A DNA stretch of 44,959 nucleotides from Verrucomicrobiia bacterium (GCA_035574275.1 DATLYY010000044.1:1-44959); one strand, 5' to 3'; numbered from the stretch's first letter, positions 23,531 to 32,257 are shown. The notes: generated by a model from the sequence alone, not told the origin. Numbers and translations: made by a program.

Positions 23531-25060
23531 TCAATCCCCTAAAGATAATAGCTTCTCGGAAATTTGCCGCATTTTTTCTTTTTCCGCCATCGCTTCCTGC
23601 AGGTAATTTTTGGCCTTCCAATGAGTTTCGGAAACGTATGTTTTGTCGGAAATCCCTTTCAAATTGATAAGCACGTTGAAATACGCCCCCTCGGCGGCGG
23701 CATAGGCCAAAGCCCCCGCTGTGGCGGCATCGGAGACGGCATTGACGTTACCTTTTTCCGCTGCCGTATTGGCCAAACGCAAAAGCTTCGGCACACGCTC
23801 CAGGACGGCGAGCGGAACCACGTTAGCTGCTTTCGACCCCTCCTCCATCTTCTGTGCCCGGGCCCCCTTCTGCTCCTCCGTCTCTTTGGGCATCCCCAAG
23901 GCCTGCATCACCACGTTGAACGCCCGGGTATCCTCCTCCACGGCGTTCTCAAAGTACTTGCGGAGCGTTTCGGCGGTCTCGAGCGTCTGTTTCATTTCTT
24001 GTTCTACACCGGCATACTTCTTTTTGCCGATGGTCAACCGGCATACCATCGCCACCAGGGCGCAAGCCAAAGCCGCCGTATGCGCCGCGGATGCCCCCCC
24101 ACCCGGAGCAGGGGAAGAGGACGCTACCTCGTCAAGAAAAGAGGGAGTACCGACGCCGATTCCGGCCTTGCGCAATTTCTCTTCCAAAATCTGGTTGGCC
24201 GAAAAGTTTTCCAGTTTCAAATAATGAATGCCGGCCACATCCAAAGCCGGCTGCGGAATCAAACCCACTACTTCGCTTGAAACCGCCTGGACACCCATCT
24301 TCTCCGCCTCCTTCTTGACTGCCTCGAAAGCGACGTGCGGTGGGGTTTTCAGATAATTAGTCAGATTCATAGAGACCTGTACCTGCCTTCTTGCTTTGAT
24401 TTCAAAACCGAGCGCCTTCACCGCCGGCAGCCCGCCCCCCGCTTCCCGGACGACTTTGGCAATCTGCTTGGCGATGTTTATGTCTTCCGTGTTCAGATAA
24501 ACGTTGTAGGCAATCAAAGGCATCCGTGCGCCGATAATGCACCCTCCGGCTTTGGGATGCACCTTCTCCGGGCCAAAATCCGGTTTCCGCTCCGGATTTT
24601 TCCCCAACTCTTCCTTCAACCCCTCGTATTCCCCCTTGCGCACGGCGGCCAAATTCACCCGCTCCGGCTTTGTTGCCGCCGCTTCGTAGAGATACACCGG
24701 AATTTTGAGTTCCTCCCCCACCTGTTTTCCTAATCGCCGCGCCAATTCGACACATTCTTCCAGTGTCACGCCGGAAATCGGCACGAACGGCACCACGTCG
24801 GCGGCGCCGAGGCGGGGATGTTCCCCCTTGTGTTTTTCCATATCAATAAGCTCCGAAGCGCGGGCAATGCCGGCAAATGCGGCGGAAACACACTCCTCCG
24901 GCTCACCGGCAAAGGTGATGACCGAACGGTTGTGGTCCGCATCCGCCTCCCAATCCAGCATTTTGACTTTGCCGCCCCTCTGGATGGCGGCAATCAGTTC
25001 CTGAATGACTTCTTTGTTCCTTCCCTCGGAAAAATTGGGGACGCATTCTACAATTTTCAT
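23531..25060 (-). CDS. ftcD: Glutamate formimidoyltransferase / formimidoyl-THF cyclodeaminase
   Basis: A 509-residue bifunctional enzyme. Residues 1-180 are the formiminotransferase N-domain, with CVPNFSEG at the start and catalytic His81 in HPRLGAADVVPFVP. Residues 181-290 are its C-domain. Residues 310-509 are the helical cyclodeaminase (SPAPGGGASAAH). It transfers the formimino group of formiminoglutamate to tetrahydrofolate, then releases ammonia to give methenyl-THF. No hut genes are near, so it may feed one-carbon metabolism or a histidine pathway elsewhere. The ATG overlaps the stop of the deoxyhypusine-synthase-like gene (ATGA). Confidence 0.95.
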   Translation of the reverse strand: MKIVECVPNFSEGRNKEVIQELIAAIQRGGKVKMLDWEADADHNRSVITFAGEPEECVSAAFAGIARASELIDMEKHKGEHPRLGAADVVPFVPISGVTLEECVELARRLGKQVGEELKIPVYLYEAAATKPERVNLAAVRKGEYEGLKEELGKNPERKPDFGPEKVHPKAGGCIIGARMPLIAYNVYLNTEDINIAKQIAKVVREAGGGLPAVKALGFEIKARRQVQVSMNLTNYLKTPPHVAFEAVKKEAEKMGVQAVSSEVVGLIPQPALDVAGIHYLKLENFSANQILEEKLRKAGIGVGTPSFLDEVASSSPAPGGGASAAHTAALACALVAMVCRLTIGKKKYAGVEQEMKQTLETAETLRKYFENAVEEDTRAFNVVMQALGMPKETEEQKGARAQKMEEGSKAANVVPLAVLERVPKLLRLANTAAEKGNVNAVSDAATAGALAYAAAEGAYFNVLINLKGISDKTYVSETHWKAKNYLQEAMAEKEKMRQISEKLLSLGD

Positions 25061-25899
25061 TTTCTTTTGAACCTTTCATAGCTTTTCAAACTTGCCGCCA
25101 AAAGCGGGAGCATAATCTCATGATGCCCCGTAAAGGCAAACGCCTGCCCCGATTTCAACGTCGGACGCAAAAGCACGTTCTGGCTCGGCCGGTAATGCTG
25201 AATCATGTCAAAATTAGCCGCGGTGAAATTCTTCACCGAGCCGGCAATATTGCGCGCAACAGCAAGTGTTTTAAGAAAAACCTCCGGCAGAATCACCGCC
25301 GAACCAAAATTGGCGACGATTCCTCCGTTATGCAAACCGGCAACGGCCGCCGCCATTATCTTGAAGTCCCGCCAGCTTGCATCCCCCGTTTCCCCCGCCG
25401 GAAAATTGGGATGCTGGTGCACGGTGTCCGTGCCGAAAGCGACGTGAACGGTTGCAGGAAGCTTTAGCCGGTAAAAATTATAAAGCAGCGAATATTTCCG
25501 GTATGGCGCTCTGGCCTTTTCGATGTGCGCCCCGAACGCTTCTCCCAAACCGATGTTCCGCCGCGCCGCCAAATAAACCGCCGCCGCAAAGAGCTCCGCC
25601 GTTTCCTTCACCATTCCAAACTTTCCCTCTTCAAGGGTGTCCGCCACTTCTTCCGACGTCTGTCCAAAAAAGGCGATTTCCAAATCATGAATGGCTCCCG
25701 CCCCGTGCAGGGCCAGGGCGGAAATAAACCCCTTCTCGGCCAAGTCGATAAGCGCGGGGGAAAGCCCGCATTTCAAAACATGCGCCCCGGACATCACCAA
25801 CCGGGTTTTCATTTTTTTCTTGGACGAAAGCCAGAACCGAAGGAGCTTCCGCCATTCCTCCCCTTTCAGAATCTGCGGCAGTCCCTCGACAAACTTCAC
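25057..25899 (-). CDS. Deoxyhypusine-synthase-like protein, start uncertain
   Basis: At least 280 residues from GTG 25899. It resembles bacterial relatives of deoxyhypusine synthase: a Rossmann-like VMSGAHVLKCGLSPALIDL segment, LALHGAGAIHDLEIAFFGQTSEEV, VHVAFGTDTVHQHP, and the C-terminal TGHHEIMLPLLAASL. Bacteria lack eIF5A, so the role is unclear; some relatives act on polyamines. The reading frame continues upstream with no ATG, GTG or TTG. Those codons (LDLSKLKTYSIDRR, then SFASIPPP) look like genuine protein and resemble the N-terminus I expect from relatives. The true start may be a non-standard codon such as CTG at 26019, downstream of GGAAGGGG. The gene sits between the NtrC-type regulator and ftcD. 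Confidence 0.6.
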   Translation of the reverse strand: MKFVEGLPQILKGEEWRKLLRFWLSSKKKMKTRLVMSGAHVLKCGLSPALIDLAEKGFISALALHGAGAIHDLEIAFFGQTSEEVADTLEEGKFGMVKETAELFAAAVYLAARRNIGLGEAFGAHIEKARAPYRKYSLLYNFYRLKLPATVHVAFGTDTVHQHPNFPAGETGDASWRDFKIMAAAVAGLHNGGIVANFGSAVILPEVFLKTLAVARNIAGSVKNFTAANFDMIQHYRPSQNVLLRPTLKSGQAFAFTGHHEIMLPLLAASLKSYERFKRK

Positions 25900-26008
25900 A
25901 ATTTTTTTGGAGGGCGGTGGAATGGAAGCAAAGGAACCGATCGTCGATTTGTGGGAACGGCGGTCGATGGAATACGTTTTAAGCTTGGATAAATCCAGGG
26001 ACGGAAAA

Positions 26009-27382
26009 CTACTCGGCAGGAACTTTTTCCCCTTCCACTCGGTCTTTAAGCCCGTACTCCGCCAGTTTGTTGTGCAGCGTGCGCGCCGTCACCCCCAGCA
26101 TCTGCGCCGCCTTGGTTTTGTTACCGTCCACGGCTTCGAGCGTCTTCAGAATCAGCCGTTTTTCCACTTCCTCGATGGTCACCCCCGGCCGCAGTCGGTC
26201 CTCCCCGCCGGCGGAAATCCCCAGAATCAATTCCTTGGGAAAATCGGAGGGTAAAAGAATGTTGGACTGCGCCACCACCACGGCCCGCTCCATAAAGTTC
26301 ACCAGTTCTCGCACATTCCCCGGCCAGGGGTAATCGCATAAAAGCGAAAGCGCCTTGGGGGCTATGCCGTCGATTTTTTTTCCGTTCTCGGCGGCATACT
26401 TCTGCATAAAATGGGCCGCCAAAAGCGGAATATCGTCGCGGCGGTCGCGCAAGGGGGGCATTTCCACTTTCACGACGTTTAGGCGATAATACAAATCCTC
26501 CCGGAAGCGCCCCTTTTTGACCTCTTCGTCCAGGTTCCGATTGGTGGTGGCGACGACGCGGACATCCACTTTCAGCGTATAACCGGAGCCGACCCGCTCA
26601 AACTCCCTTTCTTGAAGCACGCGCAAAAGCTTGGCTTGCAACCCGAGCGGGATTTCGGATATTTCATCCAAAAGCAAGGTCCCGCCGTCCGCCATTTCGA
26701 ACCGTCCCCGCGTCTGCCGTAACGCGCCGGTAAAAGCCCCTTTTTCATGGCCAAAAAGCTCTGACTCAATCAATCCCTCCGGCAAAGCGGCACAGTTGGT
26801 GCGGACGAAGGCGGCCTCCTTGCGCGGCGAAAGATGGTGGATGGCGTGGGCGATCAATTCCTTGCCGGTTCCGGATTCCCCGACGATTAAAACCGTCGCC
26901 CGGCTGGGGGCCACCGACTCGACCAAATCAAAAACCTTCTTCATCGCCGGCGTCCGGCCGATGATGTTTTCAAACTTCCCCGCCAGTTCTTTTTTCAGCC
27001 GCCGGTTTTCCAAAAGCAAGCGTCGGTATTCGAGCGCCTTTTTGGCCGTGACTTCGATATGCTCCGGCGTGAACGGCTTGGGTAGATAGTCGAACGCCCC
27101 CAGCTTCATCGCCTCCACGGCGTCCGCCACCGTGCCGTAGGCGGTGATGACGACCACCGAGGTGAAAGGGGAACTCTGGCGCACGGCTTTCAATAGCTCG
27201 ATGCCGGAAAGCTGCGGCATTTTGACGTCGGTGAAAATGAGGTCAAACTCCCGGTCGGCAATTTCCTTTAATGCCGCCTCCCCGTTTTCCGCCGTGCGCA
27301 CGGCATGGCCGGCCTGGTTTAAGGTCTCGGCAAGAAAATCCCGCACCAGCTTTTCGTCGTCAACGATTAAAAGTTCGGCCAT
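26009..27382 (-). CDS. NtrC-family sigma-54-dependent response regulator
   Basis: A 457-residue activator. Receiver domain at residues 1-120 (Asp8/Asp9, phosphoacceptor Asp52, Lys102); AAA+ domain at about 140-370 with Walker A GESGTGKE (168-175) and the sigma-54-contacting GAFTGA loop (215-220); C-terminal Fis-type helix-turn-helix (NKTKAAQMLGVTARTLHNKL, at about 417-436). It should bind enhancer sites and drive RpoN holoenzyme when phosphorylated. The start at 27382 is 1 nt from the stop of the kinase gene, its evident partner. The two sigma-54 motifs before the pilin pairs in this window are natural candidate targets, as in PilS/PilR; that link is inferred. Confidence 0.95.
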   Translation of the reverse strand: MAELLIVDDEKLVRDFLAETLNQAGHAVRTAENGEAALKEIADREFDLIFTDVKMPQLSGIELLKAVRQSSPFTSVVVITAYGTVADAVEAMKLGAFDYLPKPFTPEHIEVTAKKALEYRRLLLENRRLKKELAGKFENIIGRTPAMKKVFDLVESVAPSRATVLIVGESGTGKELIAHAIHHLSPRKEAAFVRTNCAALPEGLIESELFGHEKGAFTGALRQTRGRFEMADGGTLLLDEISEIPLGLQAKLLRVLQEREFERVGSGYTLKVDVRVVATTNRNLDEEVKKGRFREDLYYRLNVVKVEMPPLRDRRDDIPLLAAHFMQKYAAENGKKIDGIAPKALSLLCDYPWPGNVRELVNFMERAVVVAQSNILLPSDFPKELILGISAGGEDRLRPGVTIEEVEKRLILKTLEAVDGNKTKAAQMLGVTARTLHNKLAEYGLKDRVEGEKVPAE

Positions 27383-27383
27383 C

Positions 27384-28571
27384 CTATCTCCACAAAGGGA
27401 GTTCAATATAAAAGGTCGCCCCGCTTTGCGGTAGGGATTCCACCCAGACCCGCCCCCGGTGCGCCTCCACGATTTTTTTGACGATCGCCAGCCCCAATCC
27501 CGTTCCCTCCTCCCGCGTGGTGTAAAACGGGGTGAAAATCTTTTTTTGTATTTCGGGGGGAATGCCGGGACCGTTGTCGGAAACCGAAAGCCGCGCCGTC
27601 TTTCCCTGCTGGCCGGAGGTGAGGGTGATTTTCACGTTTCCTCCGTTGCCGCAGGCCTGGAAGGCGTTTTCGACCAAATTGCGCAAGGCCATCTTCAAGT
27701 ACTGCCCGTCTCCCCGCACAATCAGATCTTTTTGCTCCAAATTTCTTTCCAAATTCCCCTGGAGGTCCCGCGTGGTGAGTTCAACAAGTTCCTTGAGCGG
27801 CAACGGTTCCTGGTTTAGCTCCAGCCGGTTCGTGTAGCTCAAAAGAGAGGAAACCAGCCGCTCCAAATCGGCCGCCCCTTGTAAAATCTTTTCCACCATG
27901 GTTACGAGGTTGGGGTCTTTCAGCTCACGTTTCAAAAGCCCGGCAAAACCCGAAATACCCGCCAGCGGGTTGCGCACTTCGTGAGCAACAAGCGCCGCCA
28001 TTTCTCCGAGCGCAGCCATCGTCTTGCTTTGCTCCAGTTCGGTTTCCAGGGTTTTATAGGCCGATAGGTCGGTCATCACTTCCAGGGCACCGGAAAGGTT
28101 GCCGTCCCGGTCGTAAAGCAGCGCGGTGGAAACGCCAAGCGGAATCTTTCTCCCCTCCGTATTCATCAAATGCTTTTCCCGCCCGGTAATGACTTTGCCG
28201 ACCGCCAAAGTTTCGAGCACGGAAAGCGGGACGGGAAAAAACTTTTCATACTTCTGGCCGAGCACCTCGTTGGCCGTAAGGCCGGAGATCCGCTCCGCTT
28301 CTTTATTGAAAAGGGTGATTACGCCGACCGGATCCACGGCCACGATTCCGGTCTGCACGGTCTCCAGGATGTTGTCCAGGAAAAGGGAAAGCGCCTCCTC
28401 CTCCGCCAGACTTTTCCGGTGGGCGAGGTGGTTCCGCTCCAGAACGGCGGCCAGTTCCCCGAAGCGCAGATGCAGTTCTTCCTGTTCCCGGGTGAGTTTC
28501 TGGACGGAGTGGCTTAAGGATGCAAAGGACTGGGAAAAAAGCTTGACCCGCTCGGCAAGTTCTTTCTCCAT
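27384..28571 (-). CDS. Cytoplasmic PAS histidine kinase (NtrB-like)
   Basis: A 395-residue soluble sensor kinase. An N-terminal coiled coil (1-60) leads to a PAS domain (65-175, with GIVAVDPVGVITLFNKEAE), a HisKA dimerisation region with phospho-acceptor His197 in VAHEVRNPLAG, and an HATPase with N-box LVENAFQA, G1 DNGPGIP and G2 GTGLGLAIVKK. No membrane segment or extracellular domain is seen, so it reads an internal signal. ATG 28571 begins at the coiled coil; the longer frame from 28781 runs through the receiver gene on the same strand and is rejected. Paired with the adjacent NtrC-type regulator. Confidence 0.93.
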   Translation of the reverse strand: MEKELAERVKLFSQSFASLSHSVQKLTREQEELHLRFGELAAVLERNHLAHRKSLAEEEALSLFLDNILETVQTGIVAVDPVGVITLFNKEAERISGLTANEVLGQKYEKFFPVPLSVLETLAVGKVITGREKHLMNTEGRKIPLGVSTALLYDRDGNLSGALEVMTDLSAYKTLETELEQSKTMAALGEMAALVAHEVRNPLAGISGFAGLLKRELKDPNLVTMVEKILQGAADLERLVSSLLSYTNRLELNQEPLPLKELVELTTRDLQGNLERNLEQKDLIVRGDGQYLKMALRNLVENAFQACGNGGNVKITLTSGQQGKTARLSVSDNGPGIPPEIQKKIFTPFYTTREEGTGLGLAIVKKIVEAHRGRVWVESLPQSGATFYIELPLWR

Positions 28572-28614
28572 TTGGCCGCAAATATAGAGGCCGGCCGGGG
28601 TTTTGGCAATTGAA

Positions 28615-29001
28615 TTAAGAAGCGCTGGATGGTTTGGCGCCGTCCGCCGCGCGGCGAACCGTGGCAAAAAGCTGGTTGATGTTGAAAGGTTTGATGATGT
28701 AATCATGCACCCGCTGGCGCAACGCCTCCAGGGCTGTTTCCAGGCTGGGGAAGCCGGTGATGATGACCACGGGCGTTTCAATTTTCTTTTTGCGCACCTC
28801 CTTGATAAACTCGATGCCGTCCATCGACGGCATCTTTAAGTCCACCAAAAGCGCGTCGAAGCTCTGCTTGCCCAATTTTTCCAGCGCCACCGGCCCGGAA
28901 TCGGCCACCGAGACCTTGTATCCTTTTTCCAGAAAAAAATCGTACAGCAAATCGCGGATTAAAAGCTCGTCATCGACGACCAGAACGGACTTTTCCAACA
29001 C
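28615..29001 (-). CDS. Single-domain response regulator (CheY-like)
   Basis: A 128-residue receiver domain: Asp10/Asp11 in VVDDE, phosphoacceptor Asp54 in VDLKMPSMDG, Thr82 and Lys104 in IIKPF. There is no output domain apart from a short tail (RRAADGAKPSSAS). It may pass phosphate from the downstream kinase or act on another partner. Its ATG lies inside the RsbW-like gene (32-nt overlap), so it is translationally coupled to it. Confidence 0.93.
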   Translation of the reverse strand: MLEKSVLVVDDELLIRDLLYDFFLEKGYKVSVADSGPVALEKLGKQSFDALLVDLKMPSMDGIEFIKEVRKKKIETPVVIITGFPSLETALEALRQRVHDYIIKPFNINQLFATVRRAADGAKPSSAS

Positions 29002-29452
29002 CCTTTTTCCCCCTATTGGCCTTAAACTTCCCTGTGTAACTTTTCGGCATTTTGAAGGATAACTCCACCCAGAAAAACCCGTTTTCCCGGCGGATGGAAA
29101 GCTCGTCCGCCAGCTTGTGCATCAGTTCCCAACCCCGCCCGGAAGTGTCGAAAAGCCCGCTTTTTTTGGAGGCATGGGGCGGGGAACCCGGTCCTTCATC
29201 CCCGATTCGCACCCGGAGGCGCAAGCCGGCCAGACTGACCTCCACCGCCACTTTTTTTTGAGGGTTGGCCCGGTTGCCGTGCTGCAACGCGTTCGAAAAC
29301 GCCTCTCCCGAGGCGATCACCACCCGGTCGGCCTCCTTTTTCCCAAACGCAAGCCTCCCGAGCGCCTCCTCCAGCCAGGTGTAAAAATCCTCCAGCACCG
29401 CCGGATCGGAGGGAAAACTTTTGGAAAGGAAGGTTTTGGCCCGGGTTGTCAT
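28970..29452 (-). CDS. RsbW-like anti-sigma factor / serine kinase
   Basis: A 160-residue GHKL ATPase of the SpoIIAB/RsbW type: N-box EAFSNALQHGN, G1 DEGPGSPP, G2 SGRGWELMHKLAD. Such proteins bind sigma factors or phosphorylate STAS-domain antagonists, but neither a STAS protein nor a PP2C phosphatase is nearby. A basic tail (FKANRGKKGVGKVRSGRR) is added relative to the family. ATG 29452 has no direct SD. Its first bases overlap the stop of a 13-codon upstream ORF with a good SD (29449-29490), suggesting coupling. It heads the long minus-strand run. Confidence 0.88.
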   Translation of the reverse strand: MTTRAKTFLSKSFPSDPAVLEDFYTWLEEALGRLAFGKKEADRVVIASGEAFSNALQHGNRANPQKKVAVEVSLAGLRLRVRIGDEGPGSPPHASKKSGLFDTSGRGWELMHKLADELSIRRENGFFWVELSFKMPKSYTGKFKANRGKKGVGKVRSGRR

Positions 29453-29490
29453 GCTGCGCGTCGTTTCATCGATTGGGCGAAGATATGCAT
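29449..29490 (-). CDS. Possible 13-residue leader peptide
   Basis: ATG at 29490, preceded by AAAAGGAGAGG, opens a frame MHIFAQSMKRRAA that stops in TGA overlapping the ATG of the RsbW-like gene (ATGA). It may simply deliver ribosomes to the following gene or act as a regulatory leader. Short frames arise by chance; the strong SD and exact stop-start overlap are the reasons for listing it. Confidence 0.35.
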   Translation of the reverse strand: MHIFAQSMKRRAA

Positions 29491-29755
29491 CCTCTCCTTT
29501 TAACGAAAGACAAAAAGAGCCGGTCTTGTCATTTTTACCCCTTGAAAAGATCGGAAAATCGAGGGTGGTCTGGACGGTTTCACCCTTCCAAAAAAAGGTT
29601 GCTTTTTCGGTTTTTGGCCTTACCTTTAATGAGTAGAAAGGGTGGTTGACAAGAATGCGGGGCGGGATGTATTATACCGTCGATTTCTCGCCTGCCTGAG
29701 GGGGCAGACGGGGCAATGATAAAAGCTCGGATTGAATTGAAAGGATAAAAACGGT
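29453..29755. other. Divergent intergenic region
   Basis: This 303-nt gap lies between the minus-strand RsbW-like operon and the plus-strand repeat protein. It contains the leader ORF (29449-29490), a strong plus-strand promoter (29646-29675), and a small hairpin CTGCC-TGAGGG-GGCAG in the leader of the plus-strand gene. The minus-strand frame of the RsbW-like gene stays open for about 75 codons upstream of its ATG, but without any ATG, GTG or TTG start. Confidence 0.6.
29646..29675 (+). promoter_or_regulatory. Sigma-70 promoter of repeat protein
   Basis: TTGACA (29646-29651), 18-nt spacer, TATTAT (29670-29675). Transcription would start near 29682, giving a leader of about 74 nt before ATG 29756, whose SD is AAAGGA. 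Confidence 0.75.
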
Positions 29756-32011
29756 ATGCGGAAATCGCTTTTGGCCATCCCCCTTTTTGTTTTGATCTCC
29801 TTGGTTGCCGCCTCTGCCCAGCAAACGGCAATAATTTCCCTTTCCCCGGATTCCTTTGTTTTTAATGCCGTGCAGGGAGGGGCCAATCCGGCGCCCGAAA
29901 CCTTGCAAATTCGCAATGCTGGCACCGGCACCATGGGCTGGGCCTTTGGATCAGGAATTCCCTCCTGGCTTTCGGTGATTCCGCCCGGCCCCTCCACGGC
30001 GCCGACGGACGTGCAGTTGACCGCCCTCACCGGCAGCCGGGTTCCCGGCACGTACCTCTTTTGGCTCAAGGTCTATTCCAATCAGGCGACCAATTCCCCC
30101 GATTCCGTAAAGGTTCGTTTCACCATCAGTTCCCCCCAGACGGCCGTCCTTTCCCTTTCTCCGGACACCTTTAATTTCTTTGCTGTCGAGGGGGGCTCTT
30201 CCCCGCCTCCCCAGATTTTGCAAATTCGCAACACTGGAACCGGCACAATGGGATGGTCGCTCGGATCGGGTATTCCCTCTTGGCTTTCGGTCATCCCGGC
30301 GGGTCCTTCCACGGCCCCCAGCGACCTACAGTTGACCGCCATGACCGGAAATCTGGCGCCCGGCACCTACAGTCACACACTCAAGGTTTTCTCGAACGAA
30401 GCCACGAACTCTCCGGATTCCGTGCGAGTCAACTTTACCGTCGCCCCGAACCAGTCGGCTTTTATTTCCCTTTCGCCGGATTCCTTCCATTTTACCGCCC
30501 AACAGGGGGGTTCGCCCCCGCCGCCGCAAATTTTGGAAATCCGCAACACGGGCAGCGGGACGATGGGTTGGGCTTTTGGCGTCGGCCATCCCTCTTGGCT
30601 CTCTGTTTTGCCGATCGGACCGGGGACGGCTCCCGCGGACGTGCAGATAACCGCGCTCCCCGGCAATTTGATTCCGGGCACCTACAGCTACTACTTGAAA
30701 GTGTATTCCAATCAGGCCACCAATTCCCCCGATTCAGTGCGGATTTCTTTAACCATTACTTCTGCGCAAACGGCCGTCATCTCCCTGAACCCGGATGATA
30801 CGATTAACTTTTCCGCCAGTCAGGGGGGAAGCTCCAGTGCGCCGCAGACGCTGGAGATTCGCAACGTGGGGAGCGGCGACATGACTTGGTCTTTCGGCTC
30901 CGGTATCCCTTCTTGGCTTTCGGTTATCCCGCCCGGTCCGGCTCTGGCCCCCACGGATGTGCAGTTGACCGCCGTGCCCGGAAGTCTGGTTCCGGGTTTC
31001 TACAGCCACACCCTGCAGGTCTATTCCAATCAGGCTACGAATTCCCCGCAGGCTGTTGTGATAAACTTTCTAATTACTGCCCCACCGGTGCCGGTGCTTC
31101 AGGTTTCCGAAAACATTTTGAACTTCGAGGCCACCGAGGGGCAGGCCGATCCCCCGTCCCAACCCTTGGCCATCTATAACGGCGGCGGCGGGGATTTGAA
31201 CTGGAATCTTGTCTCCGACCAGCCCTGGCTCTCTCCCGCCAGCGCTTCCGGCACGAACGCGGGGAGCGTAAACGTTTCGGTCTCCATTGCCGGTTTGTCC
31301 GCCGGCCCCCATACGGGGCATTTGACCATCACGGCCTCCGGCGCCTCCGGCTCTCCCGCCACGGTCACCGTGAATTTGAACATTGCGCCGGTTTTGACCC
31401 CCGCCTCGCTGCAGATTTCGCAAACGTCGCTCGATTTCAACGCCCAAAGAAATCAATCGATTCCGCCGCAGTTTATCGACATCTCCAACGGCGGCCAGTT
31501 GCCCTTGAACTGGACGGCGACCATTCTGCACGCTGCTCCCTGGCTTTCCATCAACCCTCCTTCCGGCACCAACGATGGAACCATCACCGTTTCCGTGAAC
31601 ACCGACTTGAACCCGCTGACCTATGTGGACACGATAAGAATCGAGGCCGCCGGTGCGCTTAATTCCCCCCGTTTCATACCGGTGCGGTTGAACGTCACCA
31701 CCGACGTGGGGGATGAGCCGGGCAACCGCCCCCGCTCCTTCCGGCTATCCCAGAACTACCCCAACCCGTTCAACCCGACGACAAAGATTGACTTTGCCCT
31801 CCCCCGTTCTGGACATGCCGTATTGGAGGTGTTCAACGTGGTCGGGCAAAAGATTCGGGTTTTGGTGGATGGGGAACTTCCGGCCGGGGCGCATTCCGCG
31901 GTTTGGGACGGCCGAACTTCTTCCGGACAGTTGGTCGGTTCGGGAATTTACTTCTACCGCTTAAAATCGCATGATTTCTCCGACATCAAGCGGGCGGTGT
32001 TCTTAAAGTAA
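29756..32011 (+). CDS. Secreted repeat protein with C-terminal sorting domain
   Basis: A 751-residue exported protein: signal peptide (1-22, MRKSLLAIPLFVLISLVAASAQ), four near-identical 105-residue Ig-like (BACON-like) repeats at about 23-127, 128-232, 233-337 and 338-441, each with SLSPDSF, IRNTGTGTMGW, PSWLSV and YSNQATNSPDSV, two more divergent repeats (446-543 and 548-646), and a FlgD-Ig / type A sorting domain (663-751, QNYPNPFNPTTKIDF to IYFYRLKSHD). Likely an extracellular adhesin or structural protein. The four similar repeats are also repeated at DNA level (about 315-bp period from 29822) and could recombine. Promoter and SD are clear. Confidence 0.88.
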   Translation: MRKSLLAIPLFVLISLVAASAQQTAIISLSPDSFVFNAVQGGANPAPETLQIRNAGTGTMGWAFGSGIPSWLSVIPPGPSTAPTDVQLTALTGSRVPGTYLFWLKVYSNQATNSPDSVKVRFTISSPQTAVLSLSPDTFNFFAVEGGSSPPPQILQIRNTGTGTMGWSLGSGIPSWLSVIPAGPSTAPSDLQLTAMTGNLAPGTYSHTLKVFSNEATNSPDSVRVNFTVAPNQSAFISLSPDSFHFTAQQGGSPPPPQILEIRNTGSGTMGWAFGVGHPSWLSVLPIGPGTAPADVQITALPGNLIPGTYSYYLKVYSNQATNSPDSVRISLTITSAQTAVISLNPDDTINFSASQGGSSSAPQTLEIRNVGSGDMTWSFGSGIPSWLSVIPPGPALAPTDVQLTAVPGSLVPGFYSHTLQVYSNQATNSPQAVVINFLITAPPVPVLQVSENILNFEATEGQADPPSQPLAIYNGGGGDLNWNLVSDQPWLSPASASGTNAGSVNVSVSIAGLSAGPHTGHLTITASGASGSPATVTVNLNIAPVLTPASLQISQTSLDFNAQRNQSIPPQFIDISNGGQLPLNWTATILHAAPWLSINPPSGTNDGTITVSVNTDLNPLTYVDTIRIEAAGALNSPRFIPVRLNVTTDVGDEPGNRPRSFRLSQNYPNPFNPTTKIDFALPRSGHAVLEVFNVVGQKIRVLVDGELPAGAHSAVWDGRTSSGQLVGSGIYFYRLKSHDFSDIKRAVFLK

Positions 32012-32070
32012 CACTTTAATAAGCTTTAAAACTTATGGTCGTTTAGCCAGAGTAAGCGGCCTTAGTTTTT

Positions 32071-32114
32071 ACTAATCTCAAATCTCCAATCTCTAATCTC
32101 TAATCTCTGTATTT
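32071..32114 (+). repeat. Heptad repeat element, copy 2
   Basis: Five 7-nt units (AATCTCA, AATCTCC, then AATCTCT three times) lie between ACT on the left and GTATTT on the right. It ends 2 nt from the 3' end of tRNA-Leu. Confidence 0.65.
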
Positions 32115-32116
32115 CA

Positions 32117-32201
32117 TGCCGGAGGCCGGACTCGAACCGGCACTCCGCAGAAACGGAGAGGGATTTTAAGTCCCTTGCGTCTACCATTCCGCCACTCCGG
32201 C
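32117..32201 (-). tRNA. tRNA-Leu (anticodon UAA)
   Basis: An 85-nt class II tRNA. The acceptor stem pairs GCCGGAG with CTCCGGC, plus discriminator A. The anticodon stem GGGA/TCCC encloses loop CTTAAAA, anticodon TAA (UUA/UUG codons). A long variable arm CTCCG-TTTCTG-CGGAG and a T-arm GCCGG-TTCGAGT-CCGGC are present. CCA is not encoded, unlike the tRNA-Pro in this window. It stands alone between the repeat protein and the toxin gene. Confidence 0.95.
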
Positions 32202-32257
32202 GCTTGAATTTTCCGTTTGAAGATACCATTTGCACCGTCAAGGGGCAACGAAACCCT

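Noticed and set aside
28572-28781. Longer histidine kinase start
   Set aside because: It would run through most of the receiver gene in another frame and lacks family similarity.
32071-32201. Integration attachment site at tRNA-Leu
   Set aside because: No integrase gene and no second partial copy of the tRNA end are in the window; the adjacent repeat is the heptad element.
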